Shown: positions 8,739-16,985 of the stretch, piece after piece
Position numbering within the stretch: the stretch's first letter is position 1
Layout of the letters: every line of letters starts with the position of its first letter
DNA from: Myxococcus xanthus
GTDB lineage: Bacteria; Myxococcota; Myxococcia; Myxococcales; Myxococcaceae
Assembly: GCF_006402735.1 (NCBI RefSeq)
Contig: NZ_CP017174.1
Coordinates: 8,784,001-8,848,000 of the forward strand
Direction: 5' to 3'
DNA: 64,000 bases
Program-made: the position numbers and the translations under genes
The notes under the pieces: generated by a model
What the model was told of the DNA's origin: nothing
Database searches by the model: none
What the model saw: only the letters and a program-made list of their open reading frames with translations

Positions 8739-9985
8739 ACCACCGGGCACCGTGGTGGATGCCGGCGCTGGCGCTGCTGATGACCGGCTGTAATGAGAAC
8801 TCGGCGCGGGTGGTGGGCGTGACGCCGCCGGAAGGGCTGGACTACGCGCACGAGGAGCCCTGGGCGGAAGGAACGTTCATTCCACCGCCGGGCCCCGGCG
8901 GACGCATCCTGGTCACCAACAGTCTGGACGACACGCTCAGTCTGGTGGAGCTGAACACCGTGGGCACGCCGGGCTTCCGTGAGCTGGCGCGCGTGCCGGT
9001 GGGGCTCAACCCGGTGGAGCTGGAAGGACCGCACCACACCGCCGTGTCGCCCGCGGGGGACTTCTATTACGTCGGCATCTCCAACTACGTGCCAGGAGGT
9101 GGCTCGGGGCCGCACGGCGCCCACGGCACGGGCGCGGATGACGGCTACTGCCTGAAGCTGGACGCGCGCAACAACCGGCTCGTGGGCTCGGCGCGTGTGA
9201 ATCCCAATCCCGGCGACGTCATCATCAGCGCGGATGGGAACACGCTGTACCAGACGCACTTCGACACGCTGAAGATTGCCGAGATGGCACGCCAGGGCCG
9301 CCCCGAGTCGGACATGAACGCGAACCTGGCCATCATTGACGCGCGGACCATGACCCGGAAGGCCATGGTGGAGGTGTGCCCCGCGCCTCACGCGGTGCGC
9401 CTGTCCGCGGACGAGCGCACGGCCTATATCGCCTGCTGGTCGGACGAGGTGGCCATCGTCGACCTCGCGGAGGCGGACACGCCGGTGACGCGGGTGAAGG
9501 TGGCGGCGGGCTCGGGCGGCGCGGTGGCGCCCCGGCACCAGCCCTACGCGCTGACCCAGTCCCCCACCACGGGTGAGGTCTGGGTCAGCTCCATGGCCAG
9601 CCGGCAGGTGCACGTGCTCAATCCCCAGACGCGCACCATGATACCCGAGCGCGCCGTGCCGCTGCGCGGGCCGCCGATGTTCGGCGCCTTCACCGCGGAC
9701 GGGCGCACGCTATACATGCCCTACCAGTTGGTGGACGCGCTGGCCGTCATCGACCCGGAGACGGGCACCGTGCTGCGCGAGGTGCAGCTGGCGGACGCCG
9801 GCTGTCTCAACGTGCATCAAGTCACGCTGACACCCGACGAGCGCATAGGCCTGGTCGTCTGCGAAGGCGACCACGTGGGGCCGGGCACGCTGCACGCGGT
9901 GGACCTGACGGAAGGCACGGTGATGGGCACGGTGGAGGTGGGCATCTTCCCGGACTCGGTGAGCATCCTGCGGGGGCAGCCATGA
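8735..9985 (+). CDS. YVTN-family beta-propeller lipoprotein
   Basis: A 416-residue lipoprotein (lipobox LMTGC) with repeated YVTN-type blades such as GRILVTNSLDDTLSLVEL, ADGNTLYQTHFDTL, SADERTAYIACWSDEVAIVDL and ADGRTLYMPYQLVDALAVID. Similar propellers occur in periplasmic redox enzymes (methylamine dehydrogenase heavy chain, cytochrome cd1 domain), but no cofactor residues are obvious. A His/Gly-rich loop (GPHGAHG) could bind metal. It overlaps both the preceding and following genes by 4 bp (ATGA). Together with the diheme cytochrome it suggests a cell-envelope oxidation module; the substrate is unknown. Confidence 0.88.
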   Translation: MNHRAPWWMPALALLMTGCNENSARVVGVTPPEGLDYAHEEPWAEGTFIPPPGPGGRILVTNSLDDTLSLVELNTVGTPGFRELARVPVGLNPVELEGPHHTAVSPAGDFYYVGISNYVPGGGSGPHGAHGTGADDGYCLKLDARNNRLVGSARVNPNPGDVIISADGNTLYQTHFDTLKIAEMARQGRPESDMNANLAIIDARTMTRKAMVEVCPAPHAVRLSADERTAYIACWSDEVAIVDLAEADTPVTRVKVAAGSGGAVAPRHQPYALTQSPTTGEVWVSSMASRQVHVLNPQTRTMIPERAVPLRGPPMFGAFTADGRTLYMPYQLVDALAVIDPETGTVLREVQLADAGCLNVHQVTLTPDERIGLVVCEGDHVGPGTLHAVDLTEGTVMGTVEVGIFPDSVSILRGQP

Positions 9986-10701
9986 AGCGCGCGGCCTGGG
10001 GTGTGGTGGCACTGGCCCTGGTGCTGACCGGCTGCGACGACGGCGGCGATGGCCGCGTGCCGGCGGCGGAGTACGGCGAGGTGCTGTTCAACGACTCGCG
10101 GCTGTCGGAGAGCGGCTTCAACAGCTTCTCGTGCGCGACGTGCCACGCGACGACGCCCACTGCACCCACGGGGCGGATGGACTCCGGCTACACGCTGTAT
10201 GACTCTGCGTTCCGGGAGAGCTGGTGGGGCGGCTTCGAGACGCGCCTGCTGGACGCGGTGAACTTCTGCTACGTGAACTTCATGCGGGGCGTGACGCCGC
10301 TGCCGAAGGACTCGCCGCAGAGCCGGGCGTTGTACGAGTACCTGGTGAGCATCAGCCCGAGCCCGTCCGCGCCGGCCCGTCCCTTCACGGTGGTGAAGGA
10401 CATCGTCGAAGTCACGCGCGGTGACGTGACGCGTGGACAGCAGGTCTACATGGAGGCCTGCCAGAGCTGCCACGGCGCGCCCCACACCGGCGCGGGCCGG
10501 CTGACCGAGCTGGCGTCGATTCTACCGGAGGTGACGAACGACTACGACGAGCTGTTCCCCGGCGTGCCCAAGTCACTGGTCGTCATCGAGAAGGTGCGGC
10601 ACGGCCAGTTCTTCGGTGTCGGGGGCAACATGCCGCTCTACAGCCTGGAGACCCTGTCTGACGAGGACCTGGGCGCATTGCTCGCATTCCTGGCTTTGTG
10701 A
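9982..10701 (+). CDS. Diheme cytochrome c lipoprotein
   Basis: A 239-residue lipoprotein (lipobox VLTGC, Cys18) with two c-type heme sites, CATCH (Cys51-His55) and CQSCH (Cys160-His164), and a GGNMPLYS segment that can supply a distal Met. The two domains resemble a cytochrome-c-peroxidase or class I diheme carrier layout, though shorter than a typical MauG/CCP protein. It is the last gene of the operon and is translationally coupled to the YVTN propeller. Expected to move electrons in the periplasm, perhaps from the propeller partner; this is inference. Confidence 0.9.
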   Translation: MKRAAWGVVALALVLTGCDDGGDGRVPAAEYGEVLFNDSRLSESGFNSFSCATCHATTPTAPTGRMDSGYTLYDSAFRESWWGGFETRLLDAVNFCYVNFMRGVTPLPKDSPQSRALYEYLVSISPSPSAPARPFTVVKDIVEVTRGDVTRGQQVYMEACQSCHGAPHTGAGRLTELASILPEVTNDYDELFPGVPKSLVVIEKVRHGQFFGVGGNMPLYSLETLSDEDLGALLAFLAL

Positions 10702-10777
10702 CGAGGCATGCGTGTTCCGGTGGAGCCCACGGGCCACCGGACATAACCTCGCCGCGAACACACACGTGGGAGCGAGC

Positions 10778-12079
10778 ATGGGGTTCTGGGGCAGGCTTTT
10801 CGGGAGGAAGACACCAACGGCCGCCGAGGTTCCTCCCGGCCCCTCCAAGGAATGGGCGGTGGAGCCGCGCGAGGCACTGATGCGGCAGGTGGAGGCCCTG
10901 CTGCGCGCCGACCCGGCGGTGGAGAAGGTGGAGCGGCGCACGCAGGACTACGGGCTCGACATCACCCGCGCCGGAAGTGACGGCACCTTCTTCCTGGACA
11001 ACCTCTACGCGGACACGCGCGAGCTGCCGCCCGACCAGCGCGTCCAGCTCATCCAGCGCTACCTGCGCGCGCTGTGGCAGGAGTCGCCGGATTCGCTCCA
11101 CTGGGAGCAGGCCCGCGAGTTGCTCCTGCCCGTGCTGCGCGCGTCCACCTTCGGAATGTCGTTGCAGAAGCAGGCAGAGGCGGACCGGGAGATGGTGGGG
11201 CGGCGGACGCTGCCTTTCCTGCGCGAGCTGCTGGTGATGGACCTGCCGGAGTCCGCCATGTTCGTCCAGCGCCGGCACCTGGAGACCTGGGGCGTGACCG
11301 AGGAAGAAGCCTTCACTGCGGCCCACGCGAACCTGGCCCGGCTTCCGGACGAAGGCGTGGAGCTCTACGACGAGGAGCATGGCCCGCTGTGGACGGTGGA
11401 GACGCGCGACACCTACGAGACGTCCCGGCTGCTGCGCCCGGGGTTCCTCGCGTCCTTCGCCGGGCGCGTGGAAGGTCGGCCCATCGCCATCCTCCCGGAG
11501 CGCTCCACGCTGCTCATCGGTGGAGACGCGCGCCCGGAGCTGGTGGCGCGTCTGAGCGAGAGCGCCGAGCGGGAGTACGCGGCCGCGTCCCGGTGCCTGA
11601 CGCCCGCCCTGTACACGGTGGACGACGCGGGACGCGTGGTGCCCTATGTGCACCCCGGGCAGGACGTGCTGGCGAACCGGGTGCGGCTGGCCCACGTCCG
11701 CCTGGCGCTGGCGGAGTACAGCGCACAGAAGGAGGAGCTCGACGAGCTCCATGAGGCACAGGAGGTCGACCTGTTCGTCGCCAGCTACAGCGCGACGGCG
11801 CGCAAGCGAGACGAGTTCCCCATCTCCTGGTGTGTCTGGGCGCATGACGTGGACGCCCTGCTGCCGGAGGCGGACATGGTCGCCGTGTCTCCCGCGGCGG
11901 AGGGCAAGGATTTCTTCACCGTTCCGTGGCAGGAAGTGCAGCGCATCGCAGGCAGTTGTTTCACGCGGGTGCCGGAGCTGTGGCCGCCGCGCTACCGCAC
12001 CACGGAGAAGCCGTCCCCGGAAATGGTGGAGCAACTTCGCGCCGCGCAGGTCTCCTTCGAGGACTTCCAGTCGCCCTGA
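10778..12079 (+). CDS. DUF1444-like conserved protein
   Basis: A soluble, acidic 433-residue protein with no signal peptide. The segment LLRPGFLASFAGRVEGRPIAILPERSTLL-like (around residues 215-245) and the ALYTVDDAGRVVPY stretch resemble the DUF1444/YtpQ-type family, but this is a weak recognition. No catalytic motif is seen. The ATG at 10778 is preceded by GGGAG; the open frame upstream overlaps the cytochrome gene and looks unlike coding sequence. The endonuclease V-like gene follows by 17 bp and is probably cotranscribed. Confidence 0.75.
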   Translation: MGFWGRLFGRKTPTAAEVPPGPSKEWAVEPREALMRQVEALLRADPAVEKVERRTQDYGLDITRAGSDGTFFLDNLYADTRELPPDQRVQLIQRYLRALWQESPDSLHWEQARELLLPVLRASTFGMSLQKQAEADREMVGRRTLPFLRELLVMDLPESAMFVQRRHLETWGVTEEEAFTAAHANLARLPDEGVELYDEEHGPLWTVETRDTYETSRLLRPGFLASFAGRVEGRPIAILPERSTLLIGGDARPELVARLSESAEREYAAASRCLTPALYTVDDAGRVVPYVHPGQDVLANRVRLAHVRLALAEYSAQKEELDELHEAQEVDLFVASYSATARKRDEFPISWCVWAHDVDALLPEADMVAVSPAAEGKDFFTVPWQEVQRIAGSCFTRVPELWPPRYRTTEKPSPEMVEQLRAAQVSFEDFQSP

Positions 12080-12096
12080 GTCGGGAGGACAGCACG

Positions 12097-12591
12097 ATGC
12101 TCGCTTGCGTGGACGTGGACTACCGCCCCGAACTCACCGTGGCCGCGTGCGTGCTGTTCCGAAACTGGGCGGATGCGAACGAGGCCTCGCACCTGGTGGA
12201 GCATGGGCCCGCCGCCGAACCCTACGAGCCCGGGCAGTTCTACCGCCGTGAGCTGCCGCACCTGCTCCGGGTGCTGGCACGGGTGGAGGTGCCACTGGAG
12301 GCCATCATCGTGGATGGCTATGTGTGGCTCGGCGAGGACCGGCCCGGGTTGGGGGCGCACCTGTACGAAGCGCTCAACCGGGAGGTACCCGTCATTGGAG
12401 TGGCGAAGACGGCCTATGTCACCACGGGGCCCTCTGTGCCCGTGCTGAGGGGGAAGAGCCTGCGGCCGCTGTTCGTCGGAGCGGCGGGCATGGACGCGGC
12501 CACGGCGGCGGAGCACATCCGGCGAATGCATGGGGCATCTCGCACGCCCACGATGCTGAACCGGGTGGACCGGCTCTGCCGCATGTCCTGA
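12097..12591 (+). CDS. Endonuclease V-like protein (short form)
   Basis: 164 residues matching the endonuclease V (Nfi) core, which in E. coli cuts near deaminated bases such as inosine. Visible landmarks are VDVDY at the N-terminus (first catalytic Asp), YEPGQFYRRELPHLL (the Glu-bearing motif), IIVDGYVWLG (second Asp) and VIGVAKT (Lys). It lacks about 30-50 N-terminal residues present in typical 220-residue enzymes, so DNA binding may differ. The ATG has a GGGAGGA site. It follows the DUF1444-like gene closely. Confidence 0.85.
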   Translation: MLACVDVDYRPELTVAACVLFRNWADANEASHLVEHGPAAEPYEPGQFYRRELPHLLRVLARVEVPLEAIIVDGYVWLGEDRPGLGAHLYEALNREVPVIGVAKTAYVTTGPSVPVLRGKSLRPLFVGAAGMDAATAAEHIRRMHGASRTPTMLNRVDRLCRMS

Positions 12592-12709
12592 GCGGGGCGG
12601 CGGCGAAGCTAAACCCCCGACATTTCCGAACAGCGACCTCCTCCTCTTCGCCCGGGGAGCGACCATCCTCCTGGAATCCTCGCGCCGGGAGGCTTACCTT
12701 TGACGGCGG

Positions 12710-13513
12710 ATGGCCTCGCACCCGACCTCACAGCTGGGCTTGTTCGACACGGCGGCGCCCGAGCGCGCGGACGTGGAGACGGAGCCGCGCGCGAGCACCG
12801 GGGTGCAGAGCCGGCTCCCCGCACGGGAGGAAGCACTCCCGCTGGCCGCGGACCTCGCGCGACGGTTGTCTTCGATTCTCGGCGTGCCGGTGCATCTGCG
12901 GCTCACGGACAACCGGGCCACGCTGGTGAGCTTCCGCCGGGGAGAAGAAGGCCTGCGACTGCGCGTGCATCACCTCTTCCTGGGAGCACCGGACGCGGTG
13001 GTGCAAGCCATGGCGGCGTATGCGGGCCGAGCGGATGCGCAGGCGGGCGAGGCGCTAGAGGCCTACGCGCACGAGCACAACGAGCGGGTCCGCCGGGAGC
13101 GGCGGCCGGGGAAGCCTCTGCGCACTCGGGGCCGCTGCTTCGACTTGCAAGCCGTCTTCGCCCGGCTCAACGCGAGTTGGTTCGATAGCCGGGTGCAAGT
13201 GGACGTGGGGTGGGCGCGCAAGCCGGCCGGCACGAAGCGGCGCAGCATCCACGTGGGCGGCTACGACGCGCGGTTGAGGGAGATTCGAATCCATCCAGCG
13301 CTGGACCGGCCGCATGTGCCCGCGTTCGTGGTGGACTACCTCGTCTTCCACGCGATGTTGCACGCGGACCTCGACGACGGCACGAGCAACGAGGGGCGCT
13401 GTGCGCCGGAGCACACGCCGGCCTTCCGCGAGCGCGAAGCCTTGTTCCCGCTGCGTGACACAGCCCAGCGCTGGCTGGGTGACAACCACGCGTCCCTGCT
13501 GCGCGGCCGATAG
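12710..13513 (+). CDS. SprT-like protein with degenerate metallopeptidase motif
   Basis: A 267-residue cytoplasmic protein. Residues 140-267 resemble the SprT/M48-like zinc metallopeptidase core: FARLNASWFDSRVQVDVGW, the RRSIHVGGYD and EIRIHPALD strands, then the motif helix DYLVFHAMLHA. The expected HExxH reads HAMLH (His214, His218), so the catalytic Glu is Ala. A downstream His that could be the third zinc ligand is present (PEHTPAF). Either it is a pseudo-protease or it uses another base. The first 60 residues are variable. The 3' end shares a repeat with 14029-14068. Confidence 0.78.
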   Translation: MASHPTSQLGLFDTAAPERADVETEPRASTGVQSRLPAREEALPLAADLARRLSSILGVPVHLRLTDNRATLVSFRRGEEGLRLRVHHLFLGAPDAVVQAMAAYAGRADAQAGEALEAYAHEHNERVRRERRPGKPLRTRGRCFDLQAVFARLNASWFDSRVQVDVGWARKPAGTKRRSIHVGGYDARLREIRIHPALDRPHVPAFVVDYLVFHAMLHADLDDGTSNEGRCAPEHTPAFREREALFPLRDTAQRWLGDNHASLLRGR

Positions 13514-14004
13514 CGAGGAGGTGGCTCGCGCGGGCCACGCGACTTCTGCACGGAGAGAATGACCCACGTGGCCGTATCCACGGCGTAGACAATGGGAACG
13601 TCCGACAGGGGCGGTCCTTCCATGTCGCGGCAGGCGCCCGGCCGGGCTGAGAAGCTGACGAAGACCACGGCCTTCGCCCCAGGAACAGCTGTCACGTCGT
13701 AAGACTGGCGCTGGGAGGCACACGCCTCCGTGGGAGTAGCGCCTCGACGCGGCTGTGCGCCCAGCGGGAGAAAGTCCTCCATGGCGAACGCGACGGCAGC
13801 GGCAATCGCTCCTGGCAAGACGTGCTGCCCATCGGTGGGAAGCACAACGGGAAATCGGTAGCGAGCCGCTTCTTCGGGCGGCACCTTCGCGGGCCGAGGC
13901 GCCCGCGACAACACACAGCCCGAAAGCAACACCAAGCAGGGCGGAACGAATAGCCAATATTCAATCTGCGACCCTATGAACCTTGACCGCATTCCCATAC
14001 ACAT
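13336..14004 (-). CDS. Small lipoprotein, possibly run-on at its C-terminus
   Basis: The N-terminus is a lipoprotein signal (lipobox LLSGC) and the mature part (RYRFPVVLPTDGQHVLPG, AMEDFLPLG, SYDVTAVPG, YAVDTATW) reads as a genuine secreted protein that recurs in myxobacteria, as far as I recall. The plausible domain ends near position 13560 with VILSVQK; from there the frame continues into antisense of the SprT-like gene (13336-13513) with basic, unconvincing sequence, so an original stop may have been lost. Possible ATGs lie at 14004, 13998 and 13992. Function unknown. Confidence 0.6.
   Translation of the reverse strand: MCMGMRSRFIGSQIEYWLFVPPCLVLLSGCVLSRAPRPAKVPPEEAARYRFPVVLPTDGQHVLPGAIAAAVAFAMEDFLPLGAQPRRGATPTEACASQRQSYDVTAVPGAKAVVFVSFSARPGACRDMEGPPLSDVPIVYAVDTATWVILSVQKSRGPREPPPRYRPRSRDAWLSPSQRWAVSRSGNKASRSRKAGVCSGAQRPSLLVPSSRSACNIAWKTR
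13442..13484 (+). repeat. Direct repeat, left copy, in the 3' end of the SprT-like gene
   Basis: Positions 13453-13473 are identical to 14037-14057 (21 bp) and the flanks are clearly related (13442-13484 against 14029-14068, with small gaps). This copy encodes the RDTAQRWLGD end of the SprT-like protein. The two copies bracket the small lipoprotein gene on the opposite strand. Confidence 0.75.
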
Positions 14005-14028
14005 ATGACGCCCATCGATAGCGCAGGT

Positions 14029-14068
14029 TTGTCCCCGCGTGACACAGCCCAGCGCTGAATGGGCGACA
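14029..14068 (+). repeat. Direct repeat, right copy, upstream of the lipoprotein gene
   Basis: Second copy of the 13442-13484 sequence, including the identical 21-bp core at 14037-14057. Similarity continues weakly towards a TAGCG that matches the stop region of the SprT-like gene. It is non-coding here and looks like a duplicated gene end. Confidence 0.7.
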
Positions 14069-14132
14069 GGCTGACGCCCCCGCGCGCCGGGACAGTAGCG
14101 GCCGTGGGCCATACCGATGCATGCTCGGGGGG

Positions 14133-14534
14133 ATGCGCTACTTCAGCGTGGAAGAAGCCAACCGGCTGGTGCCGCTGTTGACGCGCACCTTCGAACGGGT
14201 CCGCCCGTGGGTGGAGCGTGCCCAGCAGCTCGCAGATGAGCTGGGCGCCGCGCCCATCCCCAGCGCCCCGAGCCTGGCCTCCCTGCGCGACGAGCGCGAC
14301 ACCCTCCTCGAGCGCATCCGCGGCGAGCTCCTCCAGCTCCAGGAGATGGGCCTCGAAATCAAGGGCGCGGACGGCCTCGTGGACTTCCGCGCCCATCGGG
14401 GCGGTGAGCAAGTCTATCTGTGCTGGCGCTTCGGAGACCCCGCCGTCTCCCACTGGCACGCCCTACTCGACGGCTTCTCGGGACGGCGCCCCATCGAAAG
14501 CCCGGACGACTTCGCCCCCACGTACCTCAGCTAG
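14133..14534 (+). CDS. DUF2203 family protein
   Basis: A 133-residue soluble helical protein starting RYFSVEEANRLVPLL, the signature N-terminus of DUF2203, with a second half ending VYLCWRFGDPAVSHWHALLDGFSGRRP, also typical. Most of it is coiled-coil-like. I prefer the ATG at 14133 because it matches the family start; an in-frame ATG at 14121 would add four residues. The function of the family is unknown. Its end overlaps the end of the convergent coiled-coil gene by 8 bp. Confidence 0.85.
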   Translation: MRYFSVEEANRLVPLLTRTFERVRPWVERAQQLADELGAAPIPSAPSLASLRDERDTLLERIRGELLQLQEMGLEIKGADGLVDFRAHRGGEQVYLCWRFGDPAVSHWHALLDGFSGRRPIESPDDFAPTYLS

Positions 14535-15141
14535 CCGCCCCGCCGCCGAAGCTCTTCTGCAACAGCGACATCTTGTTCCGCGCCGACAACAGCTGCTGAC
14601 GCAGTGAGTCCGCCTGCCGGGCCACGTCGAGGAACGCCTGTTCCTCCGCGGCCTGCGCCAGCGAATGGGCCTCGTCCGCGACCAGGGACATCCGCTCCTG
14701 GAGCGCCTGGAAGGTCCCCGCCAGCGCGGCGTTCTCCTCCGGCGCCTTCGCCGCCTGCCGCTGCTGCGCGAACTGCTGCATCTGCACGTTCAGCTCGCCC
14801 GCGTTCTGTCCCAACGCGCCGTAACGCACGAGCAGGTCCTTGAAGACCTCGGTGCGCCGCTGGAGTTCCTGCGCACGCAGGTGGATGGCCTCGGCCTGCG
14901 CCTGCTGCCGATCTCTCACCTTCGAGATGGCCCCCACCAGCGCCGTCACCCGTCCCCGGAGCTGCTCGTCCAAATCCGCCAGCCCCTGCAGCATCGCCGA
15001 CGCGCGCTCCAGATGCTTCTCGGATTGAAGTGGCGCCTTCTCGAGCTGTTCGGCCTGGGACTCGAAGCGCGCCAACTCCACGTCGAGTGCCCGGGCGGCC
15101 GCCACCAGTTCGGAGTCCTGAAGCTTGTCACGCTTGCTCAT
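14527..15141 (-). CDS. Coiled-coil protein of unknown function
   Basis: A 204-residue, Gln/Ala/Glu-rich protein that is almost wholly predicted coiled coil by eye (SEKHLERASAMLQGLADLDEQLRGR, QAQAEAIHLRAQELQRR, MQQFAQQRQAAK). No signal peptide and no motif. It could be a cytoplasmic scaffold. The ATG at 15141 begins MSKRDKLQD; an upstream in-frame ATG at 15156 with GGGAA before it is an alternative. It is convergent with the DUF2203 gene. Confidence 0.75.
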   Translation of the reverse strand: MSKRDKLQDSELVAAARALDVELARFESQAEQLEKAPLQSEKHLERASAMLQGLADLDEQLRGRVTALVGAISKVRDRQQAQAEAIHLRAQELQRRTEVFKDLLVRYGALGQNAGELNVQMQQFAQQRQAAKAPEENAALAGTFQALQERMSLVADEAHSLAQAAEEQAFLDVARQADSLRQQLLSARNKMSLLQKSFGGGAAS

Positions 15142-15322
15142 CGTGGGCAGGACCATGACATTTCCCAAGAGAAGGCGCCGCACCCAAGCAGGCGCCCCAG
15201 GCCGCCTGCTGGCCCGGCCGCCCGGCAACCCCTGGCCGTGAGGCTCGATGCGCCCACAGTGTGCTCGCCAGCGGCGTCCGTCATCCCCAACTTCCGGACA
15301 TCTGACGTCACGAGGTGCATAC

Positions 15323-16243
15323 ATGCCCATGGGTTTCTCACGCTCCGTGCTCGTTACCGGCGCCACTGGCCAACAGGGCGGTGCCGTCGCACGGAAGCTC
15401 TTGCAGCGCGGCCACCGCGTCACCGCCTTCATCCACCACCCGGACTCTCCCGCCGCCCGGGAGCTCGAGTCGCTCGGCGCCGAGCTGGTCGTCGGGGACT
15501 ACGACGACCTGGACTCCATCGCCCAAGCGGCCCAGGACATGGACACCATGTTCGCCACCGCCACGCCCTTTGGCCCGGGCGGCGTGCAAGCGGAGGTCCG
15601 CCACGGGAAGAACCTGGCGGACGCGGCCCGGCTCGCGCGCGTACAGCACTACGTCTACTCGTCGGTGGCCGGAGCGGACCGCCTGACGGGCATCCCCCAC
15701 TTCGACAGCAAGCACCGCATCGAGATGCACGTGCGCGGCAGCGGCCTGCCCTACACCATCCTCGGGCCCACCTTCTTCATGGAGAACTTCACCAGCGGCA
15801 TGTTCGAAGAGGGGCTGAAGGCGGGCGTGCTCGCCATGGGCCTGTCGCCCACGCGCGGCCTGCAGATGGTGGCCCTGGAGGACCTCGCGGCCTTCTCCGT
15901 CCGCGTCATGGAGGAGCCGGAGCGCTTCGAGGAACAACGCATCGAGGTGGCCTCCGACGAGGTGACGGGTCAGCAGGCCGCCGGGCTGCTGTCCATGGTG
16001 AGCGGTCACCGCATCCACTACGAGCAGCTTCCCCTGGACTACATCCGCGAGCGCAGCGAGGACCTTGCCGCCATGTACGAGTGGCTGGACCGCAAGGGCT
16101 ACCAGGCGGACGTCCTCACGCTGCGGCACCGCTTCCCGGAGGTCCGCTGGCACACCTTCGAGGACTGGGCGCGCGGACAGGACTGGAGCGCCCTGACTTC
16201 TCCCGCGTGGCCCCATGCCGCCGCGGAGCCCGTATCCCCCTGA
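15323..16243 (+). CDS. NmrA/HSCARG-family NAD(P)-binding protein
   Basis: A 306-residue Rossmann-fold protein of the atypical short-chain dehydrogenase group. The N-terminal VLVTGATGQQGGAVARKLL is the dinucleotide-binding motif; VVGDYDDLDSIAQA and HYVYSSVAGAD are further family marks. The usual YxxxK pair is replaced by the FDSKHRIE context typical of NmrA-like redox sensors, so catalysis is uncertain. The ATG at 15323 has GAGG seven bases upstream. The downstream lipoprotein gene begins 20 bp later and may share the transcript. Confidence 0.88.
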   Translation: MPMGFSRSVLVTGATGQQGGAVARKLLQRGHRVTAFIHHPDSPAARELESLGAELVVGDYDDLDSIAQAAQDMDTMFATATPFGPGGVQAEVRHGKNLADAARLARVQHYVYSSVAGADRLTGIPHFDSKHRIEMHVRGSGLPYTILGPTFFMENFTSGMFEEGLKAGVLAMGLSPTRGLQMVALEDLAAFSVRVMEEPERFEEQRIEVASDEVTGQQAAGLLSMVSGHRIHYEQLPLDYIRERSEDLAAMYEWLDRKGYQADVLTLRHRFPEVRWHTFEDWARGQDWSALTSPAWPHAAAEPVSP

Positions 16244-16262
16244 GCCCCTGAGGAGAATGCCC

Positions 16263-16955
16263 ATGCGAGCCCTCATGCCCACCGCGGCGGCACTGTTCAT
16301 CCTGACGGGTTGCGCGGCGGAGACCCAGCTGCGCCCCTCGCCGGGCGCCCAGGTCCTCCAGAGCGATGCGAACGCCGCGAAGGCGGCGACGGACGGCATC
16401 GTCCTGGTCGCGGACGGCACGGCATGGAAGGGCACACCGAAGAACCTGGAGCTCAGCCTCACGCCCGTCTTCGTTCAATTGGAGAACCGCGGCCAGCGCC
16501 CCCTGCGCGTCAAGTACGGCGTCTTCTCGCTCGTGGGCACGCAGTCGCGCTTCCGCTACGCGGCGCTGGCACCGCTGTCGTTGGGGGACACCGTCATCTC
16601 GGGACAGGAGGGCACGGGAGGCTCGGGGGCCGCGCTGGGCTTCTCATCGGGCTGGGGCTACGGGCGCTACCGGCCGTTTGGCGGCTTCGGCGTGGGCTCG
16701 TACATGGGCCCGTACTACCCAGACCCGTACTACGCCGGCTACCAGTGCCGCGAACCCCTGCCCACGCGGGACATGCTGCAGAAGGCCTTGCCGGAGGGAA
16801 CGCTCGAGCCCGGTGGCCGCATGTCGGGCTTCCTCTACTTCCAGGGCGTGGGCTCGCGAGAAGGCCAGGTGGTGCTCCAGGCCCGGCTCGTGGACGCGGA
16901 GAGCGGCGAGCCGTTGGGCACGCTCGACATCCCCTTCCAGGTCCGCAAGGGCTGA
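16263..16955 (+). CDS. Hypothetical lipoprotein with Gly/Tyr-rich loop
   Basis: A 230-residue lipoprotein (lipobox ILTGC). The first domain (residues 60-120) reads as a beta-sandwich (VFVQLENRGQRPLRVKYGVFSL). It is interrupted at residues 130-165 by a Gly/Tyr/Pro-rich stretch (GYGRYRPFGGFG, GPYYPDPYYAGY). The C-terminal half (GGRMSGFLYFQGV) returns to strand pattern. The ATG at 16263 has AGGAG at ideal spacing. Envelope protein of unknown role. Confidence 0.82.
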   Translation: MRALMPTAAALFILTGCAAETQLRPSPGAQVLQSDANAAKAATDGIVLVADGTAWKGTPKNLELSLTPVFVQLENRGQRPLRVKYGVFSLVGTQSRFRYAALAPLSLGDTVISGQEGTGGSGAALGFSSGWGYGRYRPFGGFGVGSYMGPYYPDPYYAGYQCREPLPTRDMLQKALPEGTLEPGGRMSGFLYFQGVGSREGQVVLQARLVDAESGEPLGTLDIPFQVRKG

Positions 16956-16962
16956 GCCCCAA

Positions 16963-16980
16963 GGCCCGGCGCGGCGGGCC
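16963..16980. terminator. Possible hairpin between convergent genes
   Basis: GGCCCG and CGGGCC pair around a six-base loop just after the lipoprotein stop and before the end of the leftward DUF2892 gene. No T-run follows, so it is a weak terminator candidate. Confidence 0.35.
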
Positions 16981-16985
16981 TCTGC

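Noticed and set aside
13974..14459. A leftward frame opposite DUF2203 that shares a short motif with the neighbouring lipoprotein frame
   Set aside because: The shared motif comes from the duplicated DNA repeat, and the DUF2203 strand has the conserved family start.
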